In this document: positions 21,128-30,292 of the stretch, one piece after another | Layout of the letters: each line of letters begins with the position of its first letter | How positions within the stretch are numbered: position 1 is the stretch's first letter | Assembly (NCBI RefSeq): GCF_018390695.1 | Contig: NZ_JAHBGF010000031.1 | Location: 1-49,745, forward strand | Source of the DNA: Ancylobacter sonchi | GTDB lineage: Bacteria; Pseudomonadota; Alphaproteobacteria; Rhizobiales; Xanthobacteraceae | Direction: 5' to 3' | DNA: 49,745 nucleotides | Position numbers and translations under genes: made by a program | The notes under the pieces: model-generated | The model's database searches: none | Told to the model about the DNA's origin: nothing | Seen by the model: the letters and a program-made list of their open reading frames with translations, nothing else

Positions 21128-22318
21128 TTATCGGAGCTTGCAGTCCGATTCCGATAACGGACGGAAGGCCTGTTTCGCCGGAACGGTCTCGACGAGCTTC
21201 AGGAAGTCTTCCTGCTCGGTGACCTCGGCCGGCGTCTTTACCTCGACGAGATACATGTCGTGGATCATGCGGCCATTGGGATAAAGATCGCCATTGGCGA
21301 TGAAGAAGTCAGCGACGTTCAGGGTATCCAGGGCGTCCAGCACCTTGGCGGAATCATCAGTGCCGGCCTTGTCGATCGCGTTCAGATAGTTGGTCACCGC
21401 GGAATAGGTGCCGGCGGCGATCCAGCCCGGCGCGTGACCGGTGATCGCCATCATGCGCCGCCCCCATTGCCGCGAGGCCTCGTCCTTGCCCCAGAACCAC
21501 GGAACCGCGAAGCGGACGCCCTGTAGCGCCTCCACGCCGATGGAGCGCACATCGGCCTGATGCATGAAGGTGACGGCGATCTTCACGCCCTTGTCGCGCA
21601 GGCCGACGCTTTGCGCCTGCTTCATCGCCTTGACGAGCTCGGCGCCTGAAATGTTCATCATGACGATTTCGGCACCGGACGCCTTGGCCTCGGCCAACTG
21701 GGACGAGAAATCCGTCGTGCCGAGCGGAGCGCGCCGCTTTCCCTTCACCACACCGCCATGCGCCGTCACGGCGGTCGCGACCGCGTCCTCCTGAATGGCG
21801 CCGGCCTCGGTGTCGGGCGACAGGATGAAGAAGGATGAGTGCCCCTGCGCCAACAGCGCCTTGATGGTGGCGCGGATGGTCGAATCCGCGTCATAGGCCC
21901 AGGCCACGACATGCCCGTTGCAGTCTTCCTCGGTCGGACGGTCGGTCAGCGGCGACACGAACAGGCCGACCTTGCCCTGGGCGCCGATCAGCTTGTTGAC
22001 CGGCAGCGCAATGGCCGAATTGGTCATGTCGGCGATGACGTCGACCTGGTCCCGTGCCAGCCATTCATTGGCAATGGCGAGGCCAACCTCTGGCTTGTTC
22101 TGATGATCGCCTATGACGAGCTCGATCGGAATCCCTGCGGCCTTGCCTCCGTGATCCTTGATCGCCAGTTCGACAGCACGCACGACCTCGATGCCGCCGA
22201 TAGCCGAGAAAGACGAGCTCTGGTCATTGAGCACGCCGATCCTGATGGTGTTGTCCTGCGCGCGTGCCGTGAGCGATGCGGCGACGAGCACGGCGACGGC
22301 GAGCAACAGCCTTTTCAT
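21128..22318 (-). CDS. ABC transporter substrate-binding protein (branched-chain amino acid type), orphan
   Basis: 396 aa. A signal peptide (LLLAVAVLVAASLTARA, cleaved before QDN) leads into a type I periplasmic binding fold of the LivJ/Peripla_BP_6 family ('IRIGVLNDQSSSFSAIGG', 'VRAVELAIKDHGGKAAGIPI', 'DVIADMTNSAIALPVNKLI', 'VMMNISGAELVKAMKQAQ'). Such proteins deliver amino acids, amides or aromatic compounds to a high-affinity importer. No permease or ATPase gene is adjacent, so it is an orphan. It lies between two Hint paralogues on the same strand. Substrate unknown. Confidence 0.9.
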   Translation of the reverse strand: MKRLLLAVAVLVAASLTARAQDNTIRIGVLNDQSSSFSAIGGIEVVRAVELAIKDHGGKAAGIPIELVIGDHQNKPEVGLAIANEWLARDQVDVIADMTNSAIALPVNKLIGAQGKVGLFVSPLTDRPTEEDCNGHVVAWAYDADSTIRATIKALLAQGHSSFFILSPDTEAGAIQEDAVATAVTAHGGVVKGKRRAPLGTTDFSSQLAEAKASGAEIVMMNISGAELVKAMKQAQSVGLRDKGVKIAVTFMHQADVRSIGVEALQGVRFAVPWFWGKDEASRQWGRRMMAITGHAPGWIAAGTYSAVTNYLNAIDKAGTDDSAKVLDALDTLNVADFFIANGDLYPNGRMIHDMYLVEVKTPAEVTEQEDFLKLVETVPAKQAFRPLSESDCKLR

Positions 22319-22390
22319 AGTACTCTCTCGATAGTGCGAAAGACGTGGCTCGCCCTGCTCCCGGAAAGCGGAGATGCAACAGTTTCGAGA

Positions 22391-23353
22391 TCAGGCTGCG
22401 ACGGAGGACAGTTCTTCCGCGTGCACGTCGAGACGCGCGCGGATTGCCGCCGGCATCTGGCGGGCGGACTTGATACGCGGCCGATCCATTTCAGCGATCG
22501 GCGCCTGGGGAGCTTCGTGCCAGTTGTCAAAACGGCGGCGCGTGACATTGTCCACGAAGGTCTCGGCCGGCACGCCCTCGGCAAGGATCAGCGAGTGGTC
22601 CTCAAGCTCAATGTGGTAGTAAACGAAGGTCTGCGGCACGTCGGTGTGCCGCAGGATCGTCGTGCCGTTCACCAATGCGCCGGCCTGGATAAGGATGCCA
22701 TCGAGTTCGAGCGCGTGATCGGCCGAAACGAAGAGGTCTCGAACGGGCTGGTTTTCGGCGAGAGCGCCGGCGCAAACACGGATGGGCAGCACCGTCAGCC
22801 GATTGAAGAACACCGTCGAAACAGTTTGGCGCGCCAGCCAACGCACCGGACGGGCTTCACCGGAAGTGGTGAGCACAAGATCGCCGGACTTGAGCGCCTC
22901 GATGGCGACCTCGCCCGAGGGTGTCGCGATCATTGTGCCCGCGAGAAAGCACACGACAAAACTTGCCGCTGTGGGAGTTATCGTATCCCCGGATACGTAA
23001 CTGTCATTGGTGAAAAAGAAATAGCTGCCATCGATCTCACCGATCCAGCCATTCTTATAGAAAGAAAGGTAAGTGAAGCCAAAATCGCCGTTTACTGAAT
23101 TTGAAGCGACCAGCGGTTCATTGACGGTGAAGGCGTCGTCAGCTGCATTTCCATCGGTAGTCGAATATTGAAGGGGGCTCAATGGCCCGGCTAGCGCGTA
23201 GCTCCCTCCACCAAGCGGTGTGAGCGGCGCAACTCCTACGCTGACGAATGTAGCCAATGAAACCCCCTCCAACAGGTCGCACCCCGCCCCCTGCGGAAAT
23301 CCCAGCGCTAAACCTGTTGGCGTAGTGTTTGTTGCATTAGCACTCCCGTTCAA
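22391..23353 (-). CDS. Hint domain protein, paralogue 3
   Basis: 320 aa from a TTG at 23353, the only nearby in-frame start. AGAGGAG abuts it with no spacer, so the true start may lie further in. Residues 1-130 form an Ala/Gly/Thr-rich region that ends 'YKNGWIGEIDGSYFFFTNDS', alignable with the same place in the other two copies. The Hint_2 module starts at Cys135 ('CFLAGTMIATPSGEVAIEAL', 'GDLVLTTSGEARPVRWLARQ', 'LFVSADHALELDGILI', 'AETFVDNVTRRRFDN') and the tail is 'MDRPRIKSARQMPAAIRARL'. It is most like paralogue 1. Its 5' end borders an unexplained 0.5 kb downstream of selC, so truncation is possible. Confidence 0.82.
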   Translation of the reverse strand: MNGSANATNTTPTGLALGFPQGAGCDLLEGVSLATFVSVGVAPLTPLGGGSYALAGPLSPLQYSTTDGNAADDAFTVNEPLVASNSVNGDFGFTYLSFYKNGWIGEIDGSYFFFTNDSYVSGDTITPTAASFVVCFLAGTMIATPSGEVAIEALKSGDLVLTTSGEARPVRWLARQTVSTVFFNRLTVLPIRVCAGALAENQPVRDLFVSADHALELDGILIQAGALVNGTTILRHTDVPQTFVYYHIELEDHSLILAEGVPAETFVDNVTRRRFDNWHEAPQAPIAEMDRPRIKSARQMPAAIRARLDVHAEELSSVAA

Positions 23354-23354
23354 C

Positions 23355-23370
23355 TCCTCTAAATAGAGGA
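23355..23370. repeat. Perfect dyad TCCTCTA-AA-TAGAGGA at Hint-3 start
   Basis: 7-bp arms that contain the ribosome binding site of Hint paralogue 3 on the minus strand. It could be an operator or could fold in mRNA to hide the ribosome binding site. A 14/16 match stands at 3355-3370 near Hint paralogue 1. Confidence 0.35.
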
Positions 23371-23894
23371 TATCGCCTCTCCTCTACCCTTACCGTACGT
23401 GTTGGACATCCCGCCGCCACCTGGCCGACCGGGGCCGGTCTCGTTCCACTTAGTTCTCATGTAATCAATCCACCCATCAAATGGTGGAGCCGCCCATGCC
23501 GGGCGAGCCAAAGCCCGCCGAACCTCGGGTACCAACATGCTTGCATCCGGTTTCGCCAGACACCGATGATGCTGGTCTTCCCGAGGGCGAGCAGGGGCCG
23601 GCTCTCGACAGGCCGGGCACCTTGTTCCATCGCGACTAACGTGGAAAGGGACACCCGCCCGATCAGCCACCGCCTCTGACGGCATGTGCCACTTTTCGCG
23701 GATGGCGGTGCGCTTCTTCGAGTCCACCACACCATCATCCGTCGACGCCTGGCTGCCGGGCCGGATAGGCGTGTTCTATCCGACAGACGGCCTCTCCAGG
23801 CAGCCTACCAGTGCAAGCTGGTGGGGTGATCGTTGGGGCGACGCATGTCGACTGTAAATATTCTCAATAAATTCAAATAGATAATACAAGATGT
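23371..23894. other. Unexplained sequence 3' of selC
   Basis: 524 bases between Hint paralogue 3 and the 3' end of selC. Open frames on the minus strand (up to 123 codons) match nothing I recognise. The stretch has several local hairpins: CGGATAG-N7-CTATCCG (23762-23782), CCGGC with GCCGG near 23595-23612, and GACCGG-GG-CCGGTC at 23427-23440. The first ~90 bases after selC are AT-rich. It could be a degraded mobile element, a structured RNA or spacer. tRNA 3' ends such as selC are common integration sites. Confidence 0.4.
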
Positions 23895-23990
23895 TGGCGG
23901 AAGAGAGTGGGAGTCGAACCCACCAAGGACCGTCGCGCGGCCCCCTCTGGTTTTGAAGACCAGCTACCTCACCGGAGATAACTCTCTTCC
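23895..23990 (-). tRNA. selC: tRNA-Sec (anticodon UCA)
   Basis: A 96-base gene with CCA encoded at 23897-23895. The acceptor is an 8-bp stem (GGAAGAGA / TCTCTTCC) with discriminator G. The anticodon arm is CTGGT-CTTCAAA-ACCAG, giving anticodon UCA. A long extra arm (AGGGGGCCGCGCGACGGTCCT) and a T-arm with GGTTCGACTCC are present. These are the hallmarks of bacterial tRNA-Sec. It reads co-linearly after selB, whose reading frame ends 22 bases inside this gene. Confidence 0.96.
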
Positions 23991-25993
23991 GCATCCCGCC
24001 CCTCGGAAGGGGCGGTAATCTTTGCAGCGCCTTCGTCCGACGCCGACCGCTCGGCGGGGCCGAACAGATCGAGCCGGTGCCGGTTGATCCGGCGCAGATC
24101 GCCGCGCCGGAGCGTCACCCCGTGGCGGTCGAAGAATTCGAGGATCTGGATCGCCACCTTGCGGCCGACGGCATGTTCCCCCGTCCCTGCCTCCCCCTCG
24201 ATGCGATCGCGGAAGGCGGCGGCGCTGAACTCCCCGCCCGATGCCAGAGCCTCGGCATAGCCGACCATAGCCGATACCACCGGGCGGAGAAAGAAGTGGT
24301 CATGCGCCACCTCGTCGACTTTCCCCAGCCGCGACAGCAGCTTGAACAGCCGGCGGATATCGGCCTCCGGCTCGCCGAGGCGGCCGGCGATGTCGCGCAC
24401 CCGCGGCGGGCGGAAGCGCTCGGGACCGGCGAGCATCGGCGCGACGACTTCCCACAATCGCTCGTCGCGCTCGGCCAGCCGCACCTCGTGACCGGCGAGC
24501 CGCACCCAGGCGCCCTCCACCGCCAGCACGCCCTCCTGCGCCAGCCGGGCCAGCGCCACCAGGAAGGCCGGCTTGGGCAGCCGTACAGCGAGTTCCATGC
24601 GCAGCTTCTCGACGCCGAGGCCGGCGAGATCGGGATTGGCCGCGTGATAGGCGGCGAGCCTGTCGACGATCTCCGCCCGCAGGGCGGTCCAGCGGGCGGC
24701 GGAGAGGGCGAAGGTGATACCGCCGGCCGCCAGCGTGACGAGGCCGAGCGCCGAAGCCAGCGCCGCCGGCGCCTCGGCGGCGAGCGCGCGGTCGCGGGCG
24801 AAGGCGTCGAGATCGAGATGATAGGGCGGCAACTCGACGAGCCCGGCAAGCGCAGCGACGGGATCGGCCTCGGCCGCCGCGTCGATGACGGCCAGCCGCT
24901 CCGGCGTCCGGCGCTTGCGGGCGGGCGCGCGCAGATCGATGAAGCGCCCCCCGCCGATGGTGCGCCGGGCCGAGGTGTCGCGCAGCACGAAGCGGTCGCG
25001 CACCGCCGCCGCGATCGGCCGCTCCAGCACCAGTTGCACCCGGCCTTCCGCGCCGGGCAGCAGCGCCTCGGCATCGAGCGGCACCACGCGGGCGCCGACC
25101 TCGACCGCGCCATGATGCAGCCGGGCCGGGAACCAGGTGCCGAGCGGCTTCGTCTCGGTGGCCAGCACCCGCAGCGAGGCGTCGATGCGGTCGGTCGGGG
25201 CGTGCAGGGAGGGATCGAGCACCACGTCGCCGCGCGCGATCGCCTGCGCGCTGACTCCGTCGCCGGCGAGATTGAGCGCGCAGCGGTCGCCGGCGCTGCC
25301 GCGCTCGGCCGGGCGGTTCTGCGCATGGATGGAGCGCACGCGGGCGGCAAGGCCGGAGGGGCTGACCGTCACCCGGTCGCCCACCGCCACCGCGCCGGAC
25401 ACCACCGTGCCGGTGACGACGGTGCCGGCACCCGACAGCGCGAAGGAGCGATCGACCGACAGGCGGAAGCGACCGCTCTGCCGCTCCGCCGCGAAGGACG
25501 CTGCCGCCGCGACGAGGGCGGCGCGCAGCTCGGCGATGCCCTCGCCGGTGCGGGCGGAGACGGCGAGGATCGGCGCGCCCTCCAGCGCCGTGCCGGCCAG
25601 CGCCGCGGCGATCCCGGCCGACACCGCCGCGCGGCGGGCCGGATCGGCGAGATCCGCCTTGGCGAGGGCGACGATGCCGTGGGAGACGCCGAGCAGGTCG
25701 AGAATGGCGAGGTGCTCGCGGGTCTGCGGCATCACCCCATCATCGGCGGCCACCACCACCAACGCGAAATCGATGCCGCTGGCGCCGGCCAGCATGGTGT
25801 GGATGAAGCGCTCATGGCCGGGCACGTCGATGAAGCCGAGAATACCGGCCTCGGTCGGCAGATAGGCGAAGCCGAGATCGATGGAGATGCCGCGCGCTTT
25901 CTCCTCCTTCAACCGGTCGGTATCGACGCCGGTGAGGGCGCCGATCAGCGCCGTCTTGCCGTGGTCGATATGGCCGGCGGTGCCGATGATCAT
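23969..25993 (-). CDS. selB: Selenocysteine-specific translation elongation factor SelB
   Basis: 674 aa, a GTP-binding factor that carries Sec-tRNA to UGA codons with a SECIS. G1 is [11 protein letters not shown] at the N-terminus, then '[12 protein letters not shown]', '[15 protein letters not shown]' (G3) and '[10 protein letters not shown]' (G4). EF-Tu-like domains 2-3 and a winged-helix SECIS-binding C-terminus follow ('[20 protein letters not shown]', '[17 protein letters not shown]'). The ATG overlaps the selA stop (ATGA). After 'HRLDLFGP' an extra ~28 residues run through a hairpin and into selC, stopping at a TGA at 23971-23969 inside the tRNA gene. Longer than E. coli SelB (614 aa). 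Confidence 0.96.
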   Translation of the reverse strand: MIIGTAGHIDHGKTALIGALTGVDTDRLKEEKARGISIDLGFAYLPTEAGILGFIDVPGHERFIHTMLAGASGIDFALVVVAADDGVMPQTREHLAILDLLGVSHGIVALAKADLADPARRAAVSAGIAAALAGTALEGAPILAVSARTGEGIAELRAALVAAAASFAAERQSGRFRLSVDRSFALSGAGTVVTGTVVSGAVAVGDRVTVSPSGLAARVRSIHAQNRPAERGSAGDRCALNLAGDGVSAQAIARGDVVLDPSLHAPTDRIDASLRVLATETKPLGTWFPARLHHGAVEVGARVVPLDAEALLPGAEGRVQLVLERPIAAAVRDRFVLRDTSARRTIGGGRFIDLRAPARKRRTPERLAVIDAAAEADPVAALAGLVELPPYHLDLDAFARDRALAAEAPAALASALGLVTLAAGGITFALSAARWTALRAEIVDRLAAYHAANPDLAGLGVEKLRMELAVRLPKPAFLVALARLAQEGVLAVEGAWVRLAGHEVRLAERDERLWEVVAPMLAGPERFRPPRVRDIAGRLGEPEADIRRLFKLLSRLGKVDEVAHDHFFLRPVVSAMVGYAEALASGGEFSAAAFRDRIEGEAGTGEHAVGRKVAIQILEFFDRHGVTLRRGDLRRINRHRLDLFGPAERSASDEGAAKITAPSEGRDAEESYLR
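23996..24015 (-). other. Strong hairpin just 5' of selC, within selB
   Basis: In the mRNA sense CCGCCCCT-TCCG-AGGGGCGG: an 8-bp stem with a stable tetraloop, five bases before the tRNA 5' end. It lies inside the selB coding tail. It could protect a 3' end made by RNase P cleavage, or pause transcription or translation. Confidence 0.6.
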
Positions 25994-27393
25994 TCCGGCA
26001 ATCCGGCGAGGCTGTCGAGCAGGCCCTGCGGATCCTCGAGGCAGCGCAGGTCGAGAAGCAGCGCGCCATCGGCGATACGGCCGATCACCGGCCGCTCCAG
26101 CCGGCGCAGCGCGGAGGCCAGCTCCGCCAATGCGCCACCCGAGGCGTCGGCGGACCGCAGCGCGAGGCCGGCGCTCGCCAGCGTCTCCTGCGGCAGCGCG
26201 CCGGAGCCGATCTGGCTGGCGCAATCCACCACCGTGACGAGCCAGCCATCGCCGAGCAGCGTGGCGACCGGCATCACCAATGCCTCGGCCAGCGCGCGGA
26301 TCTCCTCGGCCGGGCGCGCCAGCAGGCGCAGCGTCGGCAGGCGGGCCGCCAGCGTGTCCGGGTCGCGATAGAGCCGAAGCGTGGCCTCCAGCGCCGCGAG
26401 GCGGATCTTGTCGACCCGGAGCGCCCGCTTCATCGGATTGCGGTTGATCGCGGCGATAAGGTCGGCCCGGCCGACGATGAAGCCGGTCTGCGGGCCGCCG
26501 AGCAGCTTGTCGCCGGAGAAGGTGACGAGGTCGGCGCCATCCGCCACCGTCTCGCGCACCGTGGGCTCGCGTCCGACGCCGAGCCGCGCGAGGTCGGCGA
26601 GCGTGCCGGAGCCGAGATCATGTATGAGCGGCACGCTGTGCGCGCGGGCGATCTGTGCCAGCTCGCGCGCCGACACTTCCTTGGTGAAGCCCTCGATGCG
26701 GTAATTCGAGGTGTGCACCTTGAGGATCAGCCCGGTCTCCGCGTCGAGGGCGGCGAGATAGTCCTTGGCGTGGGTGCGGTTGGTGGTGCCGACCTCGACG
26801 AGGCGGGCGCCGGCGCGGGCCATGATGTCCGGCATGCGGAAGGCACCGCCGATCTCGATCAGCTCGCCGCGCGAGACGATGGCGCCCTTGCCGGCGCCGA
26901 GCGTGTTCAGGCAGAGCAGCACGGCGGCGGCGTTGTTGTTGACGACGGTGGCGTCCTCGGCGCCGGTCAGCTCGATGAGCAGGGCACGGACATGGTCGTC
27001 GCGCTCGCCGCGCTTGCCGGTATCGAGATCGTATTCGAGCGCGACGGCCGAGCGCATGGCGGCGCTCGCCGCCTCCACCGCCACCTCGGCGAGAACCGCG
27101 CGGCCAAGATTGGTGTGCAGCACCGTGCCGGTGAGATTGAACACCGGTCGCAGCGAGGAACGGGAGGCGAGCGCCAGTTGCTCGGCCGCCGCCAGCGCCA
27201 CGTGATCCGACGAGGGCAGGCTGGCAAGCTGGCCGGCAAGCACGCAGGCCCGCACCTCCTCCAGCGCGGCGCGGATGGCGGCGGTGAGCGGCGCGCGGCC
27301 GAAGCGGCCGGCGGCCTCCAGCGCGGCCGGCGTCTTCAATACCTGGTCGACCGACGGCAGGTCGCGCAGCGACGGACGGGATTCCGCATCCAT
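25990..27393 (-). CDS. selA: L-seryl-tRNA(Sec) selenium transferase
   Basis: 467 aa, a PLP enzyme converting Ser-tRNA(Sec) to Sec-tRNA(Sec) with selenophosphate. The N-terminal [15 protein letters not shown] is the usual SelA start. '[15 protein letters not shown]', '[20 protein letters not shown]', '[14 protein letters not shown]', '[11 protein letters not shown]' and '[11 protein letters not shown]' are family blocks. The PLP lysine lies in '[14 protein letters not shown]'. The length is as in E. coli (463 aa). Eleven bases separate it from fdhE, and it overlaps selB by four bases. It is therefore part of the fdhE-selA-selB unit. Confidence 0.97.
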   Translation of the reverse strand: MDAESRPSLRDLPSVDQVLKTPAALEAAGRFGRAPLTAAIRAALEEVRACVLAGQLASLPSSDHVALAAAEQLALASRSSLRPVFNLTGTVLHTNLGRAVLAEVAVEAASAAMRSAVALEYDLDTGKRGERDDHVRALLIELTGAEDATVVNNNAAAVLLCLNTLGAGKGAIVSRGELIEIGGAFRMPDIMARAGARLVEVGTTNRTHAKDYLAALDAETGLILKVHTSNYRIEGFTKEVSARELAQIARAHSVPLIHDLGSGTLADLARLGVGREPTVRETVADGADLVTFSGDKLLGGPQTGFIVGRADLIAAINRNPMKRALRVDKIRLAALEATLRLYRDPDTLAARLPTLRLLARPAEEIRALAEALVMPVATLLGDGWLVTVVDCASQIGSGALPQETLASAGLALRSADASGGALAELASALRRLERPVIGRIADGALLLDLRCLEDPQGLLDSLAGLPE

Positions 27394-27404
27394 GGCGCGC
27401 CTCC

Positions 27405-28319
27405 TCAGTAGCCGATCAGGAACGGGTTGTAGGCGGCACGGCGATATGGGCCGTCGCGCATCATGATGTCGAGGGGGAGCGAGCCGATGTCGTCCGCCAG
27501 CGCCTCCATCGACACGTCCTTGTTCTGGTACAGCACCTTCACATAGGTGCGGCACTCGTCGCAGGTCTCCGCCTTCACCGTGCCGGGGCCGCCCTCGACC
27601 TCCTGATAGCCGATGCCCTTGGTGGAGCCGCAGGACACGCATTTGATGCGCACATAGTTCCACAGCGTGGCGCACAGCTCGCAAGCGCAGAAGCGGTTGC
27701 CATGCGCGGTCGGCCATTCGACGATCAGCGAGGCGACCGGCGGGCCGCCGCAGCCCGGGCACACCGCTGTCTCGCTCACCGGCCGCAAGGCCTTGGCATC
27801 GAGCGTGGCGGCGAGCCGGGTGGCGAGCACCTCCAGCCCCGCGGCGACGAAGGCATGCTCGGCCAGCGCCTCCATCGGAATGGCGTGCGCCAGCACATTG
27901 GCGGCGATCTCGGCGCGCTCCGCGCCACCCGCCTGCCGCACCCGCGCCAGCGCGGCGGCGGCCGGCTCCGGCATGGGCCGTTTGGCGATGGCGTCGAACA
28001 AGATGTCGAGCGTCGGCTGGAAGGCGGGGTCGGCGGCAAGCGCCGAACGGTCCAGCGGCGGCATGCCGAACTCGCTCGCCCGCGCCACCTGCTCCGCCGG
28101 GATCGGTGCGGGCGCCGGGGCCAACGCCACCGTCTCGGCCTGCGCGTCGACGATGCCGGCGACGAAATCGAGATAGAGCTTGGCCGGGCTCACCGCCGCA
28201 TAGGCCCGCAGGCGCTTGGCGCGGATCGGGAACAGCGTCGCGGGATCGGGAACCACCGCGAAGGGCGGTGTCGAGACGGCGCCGATGACGGTGGGATCAG
28301 GATGGAGATCAGTCGACAT
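27405..28319 (-). CDS. fdhE: Formate dehydrogenase accessory protein FdhE
   Basis: 304 aa. A cytoplasmic rubredoxin-like iron protein needed for respiratory formate dehydrogenase maturation. The four Cys pairs are visible in the C-terminal half: CPGCGGPP, 'CACELC', 'CVSCGSTKG' and 'CDECRTY'. The end 'SLPLDIMMRDGPYRRAAYNP' is typical. The ATG at 28319 was chosen over an upstream one because GAGGAA precedes it at the right distance. It lies between the FDH structural genes (234 bases away) and selA (11 bases away). Confidence 0.95.
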   Translation of the reverse strand: MSTDLHPDPTVIGAVSTPPFAVVPDPATLFPIRAKRLRAYAAVSPAKLYLDFVAGIVDAQAETVALAPAPAPIPAEQVARASEFGMPPLDRSALAADPAFQPTLDILFDAIAKRPMPEPAAAALARVRQAGGAERAEIAANVLAHAIPMEALAEHAFVAAGLEVLATRLAATLDAKALRPVSETAVCPGCGGPPVASLIVEWPTAHGNRFCACELCATLWNYVRIKCVSCGSTKGIGYQEVEGGPGTVKAETCDECRTYVKVLYQNKDVSMEALADDIGSLPLDIMMRDGPYRRAAYNPFLIGY

Positions 28320-28494
28320 AGGATTCCTCACGAACCGCACGGGCCACGTGGTTATGTAAAACCGGCACGCTCAGGCAACGGGCTCAGCAACACGTTTCGG
28401 ACAGCGGCCCGAACGGAGGTCCGGCAAAGAACTCGCCGGCAGCGCCTTGAGCCGGATGAAGGATAGCACGCCCCTGCGGGGTGGCTTGCGAGAC

Positions 28495-28523
28495 GCCCCG
28501 CCGGTGGCGCACCTCGGCGGGGC
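28495..28523. other. Hairpin in the fdoI-fdhE gap
   Basis: GCCCCGCCG paired with CGGCGGGGC, 11-base loop, in the 234-base gap 28320-28553. No T-run follows on the minus strand, so it looks like an mRNA-stabilising or attenuating structure rather than a full terminator. No gene is seen in the gap. Confidence 0.4.
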
Positions 28524-28553
28524 TGTCGAGACAGGCATCGGGCGACGCGACGG

Positions 28554-29294
28554 CTATTCCGCCGGCGTGCCGGTGCCGCGACTGGTCGGCGTCGTCGTCG
28601 GCTTGCCGACCAGCTCGCGCAGCCATTTGCGGTGATGGCGCCACGCCCAGCCGCCGGTGACACGCCCGCGCGTCATAGCGCTGAAGGTGCCCTTCACCCA
28701 GATCGCCGCATAGACATGCACGATCCACACGCAGATGGCGAAGATCGCCGTCGCCGAATGCACGAGGATGGCGATGCGCTTCTGCTCGATGGTGGTGTAG
28801 GGGTAGAAATACTGGTCCCACATCACGATGCCCGACGTGATCAGCACAAGGATCAGCGCCGACATCGACCAGAACACGAATTTCTGGCCGGCATTGTACT
28901 TGCCGACCTCCGGCATCTTCTCCTCGCGCCCGGCCAGCATGTCGCCGGAACGCGCGAGCCATTCCGCGTCGACGCGCTTGGGCAGGTTCGCCCGCCAGAA
29001 GCGGATGAACAGCAGCGCGAAGGAGCAGAACAGCACCACGCCGATCCACGGATGCAGGATCCGCGTATTCTGCCCGCCGCCGAACAGGCCGGTGAGGAAG
29101 AACAGCCGCGGCGTGAACAAGGCGAGGCCCGACAACGCCAGCAGCACCAGGCTGACGGCGGTGATCCAGTGGTTGATGCGCGCGGCGAGGGTGTAGCGGT
29201 CCACCGTCACCGGGTGGCCGGGATGCACCGCGTCGCCGGACTGCACGTCATCGGCCGGCGTCGGCACCGGAGAGTTCGGGTCGTGCGCGCTCAT
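28554..29294 (-). CDS. fdoI: Formate dehydrogenase cytochrome b556 (gamma) subunit
   Basis: 246 aa, four membrane helices. It anchors the complex in the inner membrane and passes electrons from formate to the quinone pool via two b hemes. '[20 protein letters not shown]' carries the first heme His, '[12 protein letters not shown]' the second, and '[20 protein letters not shown]' with '[20 protein letters not shown]' the further ligands and the usual end block. The ATG overlaps the fdoH stop by four bases (ATGA). The N-terminal 30 residues are Pro/Asp/Gly-rich. Confidence 0.95.
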   Translation of the reverse strand: MSAHDPNSPVPTPADDVQSGDAVHPGHPVTVDRYTLAARINHWITAVSLVLLALSGLALFTPRLFFLTGLFGGGQNTRILHPWIGVVLFCSFALLFIRFWRANLPKRVDAEWLARSGDMLAGREEKMPEVGKYNAGQKFVFWSMSALILVLITSGIVMWDQYFYPYTTIEQKRIAILVHSATAIFAICVWIVHVYAAIWVKGTFSAMTRGRVTGGWAWRHHRKWLRELVGKPTTTPTSRGTGTPAE

Positions 29295-30280
29295 GTCGGC
29301 CTCCCCTCATTGCCCGCCGGGCCGGCCGGAGGCGGCACCGCGGCGCCGCTGGTCAGCTTCTCGGCGTTCTCCTCGTCCTCCTCCGTGACCTTGTTGGGCC
29401 CGGCGACCAGGTAGTGCAGCACGCCGGCGGCCGCCGCCACGCCCATCAGGGCCATGCCCATATATTTGGTGATGCCCTTCCAGGTTTCCACGATCGGCGA
29501 GATGCGCGGATTGTCGGGCAGGCCGGCATAGATGGACGGCTTGTCGGCGTGGTGCAGCACATACATGACATGGGTGCCGCCCACGCCCTGCGGGTCATAG
29601 AGACCGGCATTCTCGAAGCCGCGCGACTTCAGGTCCTTGATGCGGAAATCCGCCCAGCCCTTCATCTCCTCCTTGGTGCCGAACACGATGGCCTGGGTCG
29701 GGCACGCCTTCTGGCAGGCCGGGCCCTGGCCGACCGCGACCCGGTCCGAGCACAGCGTGCACTTGTAGGCGGTGTGATCGACCTTGGAGATACGCGGGAT
29801 GTTGAACGGGCAGCCCTTGATGCAGTAGCCGCAGCCGATGCAGTTGGCGTGCTGGAAGTCGACGATGCCGTTCGAGTACTGCACGATGGCGCCGGGAGAC
29901 GGGCAGGCCTTGAGGCAGCCCGGATCCTCGCAATGCATGCAGCCGTCCTTGCGGATGAGCCATTCGAGATTCTCGGTCTCGGGGTTCTCCCACTCGGTGA
30001 AGCGCATCAGCGTGAAGGTGTTCTCGGTCAGGTCCATGGGGTTGTCGTAGACCCCGTGGTTGATGCCGATCTCCTCGGTCAGCTGGTTCCACTCCAGGCA
30101 CGCGGCCTGGCAGGCCTTGCAGCCGATGCACTTGGTCACGTCGATCAGCTTGGCGACCTCGGTGAGCCGCTGCGCCGGCGGCTCCACCGTGGAGGCCGAG
30201 CGGCGCACGATGTCCTTCTCGCCGAAGCGCGGGGTGACCGCGGACGGGTCGACGGACGGGTTGGGAATTGGGGGAAACAT
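29291..30280 (-). CDS. fdoH: Formate dehydrogenase Fe-S (beta) subunit
   Basis: 329 aa with four 4Fe-4S cluster motifs that lead electrons from FdoG to FdoI: '[14 protein letters not shown]', '[14 protein letters not shown]', '[18 protein letters not shown]' and '[20 protein letters not shown]'. A C-terminal membrane helix ('[20 protein letters not shown]') follows the cluster domain, as in E. coli FdnH/FdoH. It is exported with FdoG as a complex using the alpha subunit's Tat signal. It starts 12 bases after the fdoG stop and overlaps fdoI by four bases. Confidence 0.96.
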   Translation of the reverse strand: MFPPIPNPSVDPSAVTPRFGEKDIVRRSASTVEPPAQRLTEVAKLIDVTKCIGCKACQAACLEWNQLTEEIGINHGVYDNPMDLTENTFTLMRFTEWENPETENLEWLIRKDGCMHCEDPGCLKACPSPGAIVQYSNGIVDFQHANCIGCGYCIKGCPFNIPRISKVDHTAYKCTLCSDRVAVGQGPACQKACPTQAIVFGTKEEMKGWADFRIKDLKSRGFENAGLYDPQGVGGTHVMYVLHHADKPSIYAGLPDNPRISPIVETWKGITKYMGMALMGVAAAAGVLHYLVAGPNKVTEEDEENAEKLTSGAAVPPPAGPAGNEGRPT

Positions 30281-30292
30281 CGCGCCGCCTCC

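Noticed and set aside
25994..26224. An upstream extension of selB into selA
   Set aside because: Arg/Ala-rich shadow of selA. The GTP-binding N-terminus starts at the ATG overlapping the selA stop.
24077..26371. A 764-codon plus-strand frame opposite selB and part of selA
   Set aside because: Antisense shadow; selB and selA motifs are unambiguous on the minus strand.
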